A DNA stretch of 12,080 nt from DASVDK01 sp036562265 [NCBI: Thermodesulfobacteriota bacterium] (GTDB lineage: Bacteria; DASVDK01), in assembly GCA_036562265.1 (NCBI GenBank), contig DATCKS010000524.1, positions 1-12,080 on the forward strand, given 5' to 3'. Below are positions 1 through 5,082 of the stretch, one piece after another (positions within the stretch are counted from its first letter, which is position 1; each line of letters opens with the position of its first letter). A model generated the notes under the pieces. It did not search any database. It worked only from the letters and a program-made list of their open reading frames with translations, and had not been told where the DNA came from. A program made the translations under genes and the position numbers.

Positions 1-326
1 GTCCAGGCGGTGGGAAGTCGGCCGATCGGCGCCGTCTGCGACAAGGCATGGCGTGGCGACGGAGCGCCGGCTACACGATCCAGGCCCGCGTGCCGTGAGT
101 CCTGCGCATGGCCGTCCCCGAAGACGGCGGCGCAAAGCCCGGTCGATCCAGGCGGACGTCGTCCGACGAGTCGGTGACGGCAGGCGCGCCCCGCATGTTT
201 TCTCCGGCAGGGAAGCCGTTTCGCACCCGGTGGCGCGAGAGACGCAGGGGGAAGCAGTACCGGCACAGGTTCTCCGAAGGCGGCCTCGAGGAGGGCCGTG
301 CCCCTGGCTCGAGGACGGGTACGGGC
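1..326. other. Left-edge region without a convincing gene
   Basis: I see no supported gene here. The reading frame of the downstream transporter stays open back to an ATG at 108, but the extra 73 residues before the GTG at 327 are hydrophilic, rich in Arg and Gly, and use more A/T-ending codons than the body of the gene. Neither the ATG at 108 nor the ATG at 195 has a Shine-Dalgarno sequence. No riboswitch consensus, tRNA or hairpin-plus-U-tract could be recognised. The stretch is probably an intergenic and leader region, possibly with decayed coding sequence. Confidence 0.4.
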
Positions 327-1553
327 GTGGCAGGTCGTTCCGACGATCCTTCCGAAGCGGCTCACCGACCCGGCGAGGTCGGCGCGGGTCGTGGACGCAG
401 CGACCTGCCGGTCTTCGTGGTCCTCTACGCCGCGATGTACGCGGCGTTCGGGGTCGCCTCGCCGTTCCTGCCGGCCTTCATGAACGCGCGCGGGCTCGCC
501 CCCGAGGAACTCGGGCTGCTGCTCGGCGCGGGGACGGCCATCCGGCTGGTCACCTCGCCGCTCGCGGGGCGGATCGGCGACCTGATCCAGGGGCTCCGCG
601 TCGTCCTCGTCGCCTGCACGGCGCTTGCCGCCCTGGCGACTCTGGGATACCTGCCGGCGAGCGGCTTCTCGATGCTGTTCGGGTTCAGCCTGGCCCACGC
701 CGCTGCGCTCGCGCCGATCACCGTTCTCTCCGACGCGCTGGCGCTCGGCGCCGCATCCGGGCACTCCGCGAGCGGCCGCCGGGGGTTCGAGTACGGCTGG
801 GTGCGCGGCACCGGTTCGGGCGTCTTCGTCGCCGGGACGTTGCTCTCCGGGCAGGCGGTGGCCGCGTTCGGCCTCGACGTGATCGTCTGGCTGCAGGCGG
901 TGCTCCTCGGCGCGGCTGCCGTGGCGGCGACCCGCGTGCCGGAGGTGGCGCACGGCCGCGTGGCGGGTGAGGCCCGCCCGACGGCGGGCGGCGTCCTCGC
1001 GCTGCTCGGGCTCGCGCCCTTTCGGCACCTCGTCCTGGTGGCGGCGCTCGTCCTCGGCAGTCACGCCATGCACGACGGGTTCGCGGTCATCCGCTGGAGC
1101 GCCGCGGGGGTCGGGCCCGGCGTCGCGAGCCTCCTCTGGTCGGAGTCGGTGGCTGCGGAGGTGCTCGTCTTCTTCGTCGTCGGCCCGACGCTCGTCGAGC
1201 GGCTGACGCCGGCCGGCGCGATCGCCGTCGCGGCCCTGGGCGGGATGCTCCGCTGGACGGTTTCGGCCCTGACCTCGGACGTGGCCGCGCTCGCCCTGGT
1301 GCAGCCGCTGCACGGGGTCACGTTCGCGCTGCTCCACCTCGCCTGCATGCGGCTGCTCGCCCGCATCGTGCCGCCCGGTCTCGAGGGGACGGCGCAGGCG
1401 ATCTACGGGACGGTCGGCATCGGGATCGCGTCGGCGCTCCTCACCCTCGTCTCCGGCACGCTCTACGCGCGCCTCGGCGCGCAGGGGTTCTGGCTCATGG
1501 CCGCCCTCTGCGCGCTGGCCCTGCCGCTCACCTGGACGCTCAGGCGGCCGTGA
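327..1553 (+). CDS. MFS transporter, MFS_1-like (HcaT/nucleoside-symporter type)
   Basis: A predicted inner-membrane secondary transporter of the major facilitator superfamily; the substrate cannot be told from sequence. From about nucleotide 402 the protein is almost continuously hydrophobic, about 383 residues with room for 12 helices. TM1 starts at DLPVFVVLYAAMYAAFG and is followed by a typical cytoplasmic loop 2-3 (TSPLAGRIGDLIQG) after TM2. A hydrophilic central loop (VPEVAHGRVAGEARP) separates the two six-helix halves. The pattern resembles the MFS_1-like family that includes the phenylpropionate transporter HcaT, but this is a pattern judgement. I chose GTG 327 because it gives 408 residues, normal for the family, and has a weak GAGG about 12 nt upstream. 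ATG 108 would add an unusual basic N-terminus, so the start is uncertain. The YHS gene follows after 100 nt on the same strand and may be co-transcribed. Confidence 0.75.
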   Translation: MAGRSDDPSEAAHRPGEVGAGRGRSDLPVFVVLYAAMYAAFGVASPFLPAFMNARGLAPEELGLLLGAGTAIRLVTSPLAGRIGDLIQGLRVVLVACTALAALATLGYLPASGFSMLFGFSLAHAAALAPITVLSDALALGAASGHSASGRRGFEYGWVRGTGSGVFVAGTLLSGQAVAAFGLDVIVWLQAVLLGAAAVAATRVPEVAHGRVAGEARPTAGGVLALLGLAPFRHLVLVAALVLGSHAMHDGFAVIRWSAAGVGPGVASLLWSESVAAEVLVFFVVGPTLVERLTPAGAIAVAALGGMLRWTVSALTSDVAALALVQPLHGVTFALLHLACMRLLARIVPPGLEGTAQAIYGTVGIGIASALLTLVSGTLYARLGAQGFWLMAALCALALPLTWTLRRP

Positions 1554-1555
1554 GC

Positions 1556-1572
1556 CGCGCCGCCGCGGCGCG
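1556..1572 (+). other. GC-rich hairpin just after the transporter stop
   Basis: CGCGCC and GGCGCG form a six-pair stem around a five-base loop, starting two bases after the TGA of the transporter. No U-tract follows, so it is not a standard intrinsic terminator. In such GC-rich DNA it may be chance, or it may protect the 3' end of the transporter mRNA. Confidence 0.25.
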
Positions 1573-1653
1573 ATGCCTGGCCGGCGGCGCGGGTCGTGCC
1601 TGCAGCCTCGCCACGGACGACGAAGGGCGCGAAAGCCCGGAAAGGGGCGAACG

Positions 1654-1809
1654 ATGCCGACGGTGCGCGACCCGGTCTGCCGGGCGCAGGTCGACGCCGA
1701 CGCGGCGGCGCACTGGAGCAACTATCAGGGCCTGACCTACTTCTTCTGCTCGGACGACTGCCGGCGCAGGTTCGAACAGAGCCCCGAGCAGTACGTGGGG
1801 CGGCGCTAG
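1654..1809 (+). CDS. Small YHS-domain (TRASH-like) metal-binding protein
   Basis: A 51-residue protein that is essentially one YHS domain. It has the DPVC motif (Cys9) at the start and GLTYFFCSDDC (Cys32, Cys36) in the middle, then the FEQSPEQYV tail usual for the family. YHS/TRASH domains bind soft metals, typically copper, and occur in copper ATPases, copper chaperones and metal sensors. The protein has no signal peptide or membrane segment and is probably cytoplasmic. ATG 1654 is preceded by AAAGGGG about 6 nt upstream, which decides the start over an in-frame ATG at 1573. It lies on the same strand as the transporter and converges on the cytochrome oxidase operon. A copper-handling role for oxidase assembly is therefore an attractive inference, but not shown. 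Confidence 0.82.
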   Translation: MPTVRDPVCRAQVDADAAAHWSNYQGLTYFFCSDDCRRRFEQSPEQYVGRR

Positions 1810-1835
1810 CGGAAGCCGAGCGCCGTCGGGCGGGC

Positions 1836-1868
1836 GGCGCCGGCGCCTCCCCGCGGCGCGACGCGCCG
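1836..1868. other. Palindromes between convergent YHS and coxI-type genes
   Basis: The 65-bp convergent spacer holds a perfect palindrome GGCGCCGGCGCC (1836-1847) and a seven-pair inverted repeat CGGCGCG/CGCGCCG around one central base (1854-1868). The second could act as a bidirectional RNA hairpin ending both transcripts, but no run of T follows on either strand, so a rho-independent terminator is not proven. Confidence 0.35.
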
Positions 1869-1874
1869 TCCGGC

Positions 1875-3539
1875 CTAGAAGAGCCGGAACCCTGGCGACA
1901 CGAGCCTCGGCGCGTAGCTCACGAAGAAGGGCCCGTAGGCGATGGCGATCAGGACGACGGTCGCCGCCACCCACCAGCCGAGCCGGTCGAGCCCGCGCTC
2001 CCAGCCGTGCGCCGCCGGCGCCGTGATCGTCTCGGCCACCGGGATGTCCCGCGGCCCGGCCCCCGGCCGCCCGCCGATGATCGTCAGGCCGATCACGACG
2101 AAGAAGAGCATGACGCCGATGAACATGATCGTGCCGCCGACGCCGGTGAGCGCGCCGGCGAGCTCCCAGTCGGGGCTCGAGTACGCGGCCTGGGCGAGGA
2201 AGGTCCGGCGCGGCAGCCCGGCGATGCCGCCCGAGATCATCCCTCTGGCGAAGACGAACACGCCGATCGCGTAGATCCAGGACGAGGCGAGCGCGAGACC
2301 CCGGCTGAACAGCGCGCGGCCGGTCAGGTAGGGGATGAGCCAGTAGGCGACCCCCATGAACGTCAGCGCGACGGCGGTGCCGACCGTCAGGTGGAAGTGG
2401 CCGGGAACCCAGGTGGTGTTGTGGATGACCTGGTTCATCGTGAAGCTCGCGTTCACGAGGCCGGTGATGCCGCCGAGGATGAAGGCGAGCATCGCGAGGA
2501 GCTGCGCCGTGACCGACGGATCGCCCCACGGCAGCGTGCGGATCCACCCGAAGAGCCCACGCCCGCCGCGGGCGCGGCCGCCGATCTCGAGCGAGGCCAT
2601 GACGGAGAAGGCCGTTGCGAGGCTCGGCAGGAAGAGGCCGAACGTGAGGACGCCGTGGAGGGCCTTCATGCCGATCGGCACGCCGGGATCGGTGTACTGG
2701 TGGTGGAACCCGGTCGGGATGGACAGGAGCAGGAAGAGGAGGAAGACGATCCGCGTGTAGGAGTCGCTGATCAGCTTGCCGCCCACCTGCCGCGGGATCA
2801 TCGCGTACCAGGACACGTACGCGGGCAGGAGCCACGCGTAGACGACGGCGTGACCGGTGAACCAGAAGAGGGTGCGCGTGTAGAGCGGATCGGTGCGCGG
2901 CACGAGGCCGAGCGACCAGGGCAAGAGGAAGCCGAGGAACGACGTCGCGATCGGCAGCGACGCGAGGAACCACATCACGTAGGTGACGATCGCGATGAAG
3001 GCGAGGAGCGGCACGCGCGCCCCGGGGTTGGCTCTCCGCCAGCGGCGGTACGGGATGAGCTGGTTGACGAGCGCGAGCCAGGTGCTCACCACGACCAGCA
3101 CGAGCCCCAGGTAGAAGGTCCAGTGCGCCTGCAGCGGGGCGTACGCCGTGAAGAGGACGCTCGCCTGGTTCGACACGACGGCGTAGATCACGAGGAGGTT
3201 GCCGACGAGGAGCGTCCAGAAGACGGCCCTGACGAGGCCCGGCACGAGCGGCTCGGAGAGGGCGCGCGCGGTCACGAGCGGCAGGAAGCCGTTCGAGAAG
3301 GCGAACGTGAAGATGAGGACGTTCGCGACGCCGTGGGCCGTGAGGCCCTGGTAGTAGCCGCGAAGACCCGGGAAGTAGCCGAGGATGTCGATCCTCGCGT
3401 ACGAGAGCGCCTGGGCGAGCCCGTGGAAGACGCCCGCCACGAGCGCCACGTAGCCGATGTAGATGGTCCAGCGGATGTAGCGCTTCTGGTCGGCCGGGAA
3501 CTCGTAGCCGTGCGGGTCGAGGACGATCGGTGCGCTCAT
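1875..3539 (-). CDS. cbaA: ba3-type (B-class) cytochrome c oxidase subunit I
   Basis: The 554-residue catalytic subunit of a B-family haem-copper oxygen reductase, an inner-membrane proton-pumping O2 reductase. The residues line up with Thermus thermophilus ba3 subunit I at a constant offset of -3. His69 and His383 match the low-spin haem ligands, and His381 the high-spin haem ligand. His230, His279 and His280 match the CuB ligands, with Tyr234 in GHAVVY as the cross-linked tyrosine. Tyr241, Tyr245, Ser306 and Thr309 match the K-channel of class B enzymes. The sequences GFHHQYTDPG and NTTWVPGHFHL are diagnostic. It has about 13-14 hydrophobic segments, as expected. The ATG overlaps the TGA of subunit II (ATGA, 4 bp), with GGGAAGG upstream inside that gene, so translation is coupled. 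It is the last gene of the oxidase operon. Confidence 0.95.
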   Translation of the reverse strand: MSAPIVLDPHGYEFPADQKRYIRWTIYIGYVALVAGVFHGLAQALSYARIDILGYFPGLRGYYQGLTAHGVANVLIFTFAFSNGFLPLVTARALSEPLVPGLVRAVFWTLLVGNLLVIYAVVSNQASVLFTAYAPLQAHWTFYLGLVLVVVSTWLALVNQLIPYRRWRRANPGARVPLLAFIAIVTYVMWFLASLPIATSFLGFLLPWSLGLVPRTDPLYTRTLFWFTGHAVVYAWLLPAYVSWYAMIPRQVGGKLISDSYTRIVFLLFLLLSIPTGFHHQYTDPGVPIGMKALHGVLTFGLFLPSLATAFSVMASLEIGGRARGGRGLFGWIRTLPWGDPSVTAQLLAMLAFILGGITGLVNASFTMNQVIHNTTWVPGHFHLTVGTAVALTFMGVAYWLIPYLTGRALFSRGLALASSWIYAIGVFVFARGMISGGIAGLPRRTFLAQAAYSSPDWELAGALTGVGGTIMFIGVMLFFVVIGLTIIGGRPGAGPRDIPVAETITAPAAHGWERGLDRLGWWVAATVVLIAIAYGPFFVSYAPRLVSPGFRLF

Positions 3540-4003
3540 TCGACGATCACCTTCCCGGCCATCGTGTGATGGCCGATGCCGCAGTACTCGTGACAGATGA
3601 TCAGGTGCTCGCCCGGTTCGGAGAACCGGATCGTGTTGCGCGAGACCTGACCCGGGATGAGCATGAGGTTGAGCCGCGTCCGCTCGATGAACAGGCCGTG
3701 GATCACGTCGGCCGACGTGGCGGTGAACGTGACCTCCGAGCCGGCCGGGACGCGGATCTCGCCGGGCAGGAACGACCAGATCTGGCCGAGCATCACGACC
3801 TCGTACCGCCCAGGTCCGATCTCGCGCACGCCGGGCTGGTCGAAGGGGGGCGTGTTGCGGACCTGGTTGGGGTCGACCTCGGCCACGCGGCCCGGGAGGT
3901 GGATGCCCATCCCGAGCGACGCGTAGGTCAGGGCGCCGGCGCAGGCGATCAGCACCAGGGCCCCCACCCAGACGAACGCCTTCTCGTAGGTGTGGATCTT
4001 CAT
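3536..4003 (-). CDS. cbaB: ba3-type cytochrome c oxidase subunit II (CuA)
   Basis: A 155-residue subunit II that takes electrons from a periplasmic carrier (cytochrome c or cupredoxin) and passes them to subunit I. One N-terminal membrane anchor spans about residues 9-31, and the rest is a periplasmic cupredoxin fold. The binuclear CuA site is complete: His102, Cys137, Glu139 (backbone ligand), Cys141, His145 and Met148 in CHEYCGIGHHTM. The length matches the short, single-helix subunit II of ba3 enzymes rather than the two-helix form of aa3 oxidases. No fused haem c domain is present, so an external donor is needed. The ATG lies 4 nt after the stop of the upstream small subunit. The 3' end overlaps subunit I. 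Confidence 0.95.
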   Translation of the reverse strand: MKIHTYEKAFVWVGALVLIACAGALTYASLGMGIHLPGRVAEVDPNQVRNTPPFDQPGVREIGPGRYEVVMLGQIWSFLPGEIRVPAGSEVTFTATSADVIHGLFIERTRLNLMLIPGQVSRNTIRFSEPGEHLIICHEYCGIGHHTMAGKVIVE

Positions 4004-4007
4004 CGGC

Positions 4008-4184
4008 TCACCGCGAAAGGAGCAAGAGGTACATGGTGATCCAGCCGCCCGCGATGAACATGAGGATGATCATCACGAGCACGAGCGTGCCGCTCGTGTC
4101 GGGTTCCTCCTCGGGTGTGAGTTCCGTCTCGCGGGGGGAGTCGGAGCCGGTTGCCGGAGCGGTGTAACGGGGAGCGTCACGCAC
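4008..4184 (-). CDS. Small oxidase subunit, subunit IIa-like, single helix
   Basis: A 58-residue protein with a Pro/Glu-rich, acidic N-terminal half (TELTPEEEPDTSG, about residues 20-32) and one C-terminal membrane helix (about 33-56, LVLVMIILMFIAGGW...). In ba3 oxidases subunit IIa is a one-helix peptide that supplies the membrane helix missing from the short subunit II. Position immediately before subunit II and the single helix support that call, although the Thermus protein is only about 34 residues and lacks the acidic extension. GTG 4184 was chosen because GGAGGTG lies a few bases upstream. It overlaps the stop of the preceding gene by 8 bp, so translation is probably coupled. A longer open frame back to 4331 is a shadow of that gene. 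Confidence 0.72.
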   Translation of the reverse strand: MRDAPRYTAPATGSDSPRETELTPEEEPDTSGTLVLVMIILMFIAGGWITMYLLLLSR

Positions 4185-4419
4185 GGGCACCTCCGGAACG
4201 TCGCGCCGCGTCGGCCTCGCGCGCCGCCTGCCAGCGTTGGACCTGCCGGGCCATGACGATGATGAAGGCGATGAAGAGCGCCAGCACCGGAACGGCCAGC
4301 GCGATGCGCCAGGCGGAGGCTTGCAGCGCAAGGCCTTCGTTCAGCGTACTCCAGAGGAAGTACGCCATCGGCGTGCCGACGAGCTGGAAGACGAGGAGGC
4401 CGACGAGGATTCGCGACAC
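4177..4419 (-). CDS. Two-helix membrane protein, first gene of oxidase operon
   Basis: An 80-residue protein that I cannot assign to a named family. Helix 1 is about residues 4-24 (ILVGLLVFQLVGTPMAYFL) and helix 2 about 38-58 (WRIALAVPVLALFIAFIIVMA). A short basic, Ala-rich cytoplasmic-type tail (RQVQRWQAAREADAARR) follows. It is the promoter-proximal gene of the ba3 oxidase operon and overlaps the next gene by 8 bp, so it is probably an accessory or assembly subunit. The GTG start at 4419 is supported by AGAGGTGA about 5 nt upstream and by a promoter whose predicted transcript starts about 22 nt earlier. It has no Cys or His metal site. Confidence 0.7.
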   Translation of the reverse strand: MSRILVGLLVFQLVGTPMAYFLWSTLNEGLALQASAWRIALAVPVLALFIAFIIVMARQVQRWQAAREADAARRSGGARA

Positions 4420-4447
4420 GCGTCACCTCTCGTGCAGGGGATGGCCG

Positions 4448-4476
4448 ATTATGCCGACGACGGCGCCCGAGGTCAA
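4448..4476 (-). promoter_or_regulatory. Sigma70-type promoter of the ba3 oxidase operon
   Basis: Read on the minus strand, TTGACC (4476-4471) is followed after exactly 17 nt by CATAAT (4453-4448). Each box matches five of six consensus bases. Transcription would start near 4441, leaving a leader of about 22 nt before the GTG at 4419. It is one of the few A/T-rich spots in the region. No FNR-type TTGAT-N4-ATCAA site is visible around it. Confidence 0.7.
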
Positions 4477-4482
4477 AAGGGC

Positions 4483-4515
4483 AAAAAAAAGCCCCGCCCC
4501 CCTGGGGGGCGGGGC
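4483..4515 (-). terminator. Rho-independent terminator of the cold-shock gene
   Basis: On the minus strand, a perfect 12-base inverted repeat (GCCCCGCCCCCC and GGGGGGCGGGGC, one base between the arms, so the innermost pairs must open to form the loop) is followed directly by eight T. It starts 24 bases after the cold-shock gene stop. The T-run lies only 6 bases before the -35 box of the oxidase promoter, so it also insulates that operon. Confidence 0.93.
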
Positions 4516-4538
4516 GCCGTGACTCGTACGGCCCGACG

Positions 4539-4742
4539 CTAGAGACGGACGACGTTGGTGGCCTGGAGCCCCTTCGGACCCCTGGTCACCTCGAACTCCA
4601 CGCGATCACCCTCGACGAGGCTCTTGAACCCGTCGGCCTGGATGGCGGAGAAGTGGACGAAAAGGTCCTCCCCCTGCTCGCGCTTGATGAATCCGTACCC
4701 CTTCGCGTCGTTGAACCACTTGACGATACCCTGCTCGGCCAT
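4539..4742 (-). CDS. Cold-shock domain protein, CspA family
   Basis: A 67-residue single cold-shock domain (OB fold) protein that binds single-stranded RNA and DNA and melts RNA secondary structure. It opens with [20 protein letters not shown], which contains the RNP1 motif KGYGFIK (14-20). RNP2 appears as LFVHF (27-31), followed by the usual [14 protein letters not shown] and the ending [10 protein letters not shown]. The length is normal (E. coli CspA has 70 residues). ATG 4742 is preceded by AGGAGAG with an 8-nt spacer. The frame is open for another 45 residues upstream, but those do not resemble any cold-shock protein. It stands alone between its own candidate promoter and terminator. Confidence 0.96.
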   Translation of the reverse strand: MAEQGIVKWFNDAKGYGFIKREQGEDLFVHFSAIQADGFKSLVEGDRVEFEVTRGPKGLQATNVVRL

Positions 4743-4949
4743 GCCGAACGCTCTCCTGTTCTGCTTCTGGTGGGTCGCGCACGAGGCGCGTCTTGTTGAT
4801 GCCATGTGCCGACGCGCCCGATCGAGCGCCAACCGGCTCGCGTTCCGTTGCACGACGCACAAACGCCGCGGTCCCACCCACCGGGATCCCGCGGCGCCTT
4901 CGGAGAACCGAGAGCGTGTCTGCTATGGATCCTGCACGTCCGAAACGCT
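4743..4949 (-). promoter_or_regulatory. Predicted long 5' leader of the cold-shock mRNA
   Basis: If transcription starts about 7 nt after the -10 box at 4956-4961, the cold-shock mRNA has an untranslated leader of about 207 nt. Members of the cspA family often have leaders of this size that refold with temperature. The leader has several local inverted repeats, for example CGAGC/GCTCG at 4823-4827 and 4836-4840. I could not fold it, and no cold-box consensus was proven. No gene is seen in this stretch. Confidence 0.4.
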
Positions 4950-4955
4950 TGGACC

Positions 4956-4984
4956 AGCATACCGCCCCGGAGGAGTCGTGTCTA
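4956..4984 (-). promoter_or_regulatory. Candidate promoter of the cold-shock gene
   Basis: On the minus strand, TAGACA (4984-4979, five of six matches to the -35 consensus) is followed after exactly 17 nt by TATGCT (4961-4956, four of six). It lies between the end of the histidine kinase gene and the cold-shock gene and points at the latter. Spacing is ideal, but the -10 box is only moderate. Confidence 0.5.
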
Positions 4985-4985
4985 T

Positions 4986-5009
4986 GGGGCATTCCGTGGG
5001 GCGTTCCGT
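4986..5009. repeat. Tandem 12-bp direct repeat upstream of the -35 box
   Basis: GGGGCATTCCGT is followed directly by GGGGCGTTCCGT, two head-to-tail copies with one difference. The pair ends one base upstream (in minus-strand sense) of the -35 box of the candidate cold-shock promoter. That is where an activator or repressor would bind; it may also be a simple slippage duplication. Confidence 0.55.
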
Positions 5010-5042
5010 CGCGTCGCGGAGCGCTGGACGCGGCCCTCCTCG

Positions 5043-5056
5043 GGGGTCAAGTCCCC
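5043..5056 (-). other. Short hairpin after the histidine kinase stop
   Basis: GGGG and CCCC flank a six-base loop (TCAAGT on the plus strand), 27 bases after the kinase TGA. No U-run follows, so an intrinsic terminator is doubtful. The plus-strand core GGGGTCAAG resembles GGGGTCAGG in the inverted repeat at 9904. Confidence 0.3.
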
Positions 5057-5082
5057 TGGCAGGCGCTCGCCGGGCGGGGCGC

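Noticed and set aside
190-330. Cobalamin-type or other riboswitch before the transporter
   Set aside because: Short GGGAAG-like strings are present, but the conserved box order and stems of known riboswitches could not be matched.
1540-2973. 477-codon minus-strand open frame
   Set aside because: It is a shadow of oxidase subunit I in another frame: Arg/His/Pro-rich, with no domain, while the other frame has every oxidase ligand.
1875-3539. cbb3-type (CcoN) or aa3-type subunit I
   Set aside because: Ligand spacing, the GHAVVY motif and the K-channel residues follow ba3 class B, and subunit II has CuA with one helix; no CcoO or CcoP is present.
1596-3569. 657-codon plus-strand open frame opposite the oxidase
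   Set aside because: The product is almost all charged residues (Arg, Glu, Asp), typical of an antisense shadow in GC-rich DNA, and it runs across the YHS gene and the convergent spacer.
4420-4482. FNR/CRP-type site at the oxidase promoter
   Set aside because: No TTGAT-N4-ATCAA or TGTGA-N6-TCACA pattern is visible; the TTGAC is part of the -35 box.
4743-4877. 45-residue N-terminal extension of the cold-shock protein
   Set aside because: Cold-shock proteins start at the MxxGIVKWF motif, and ATG 4742 has a good ribosome site.
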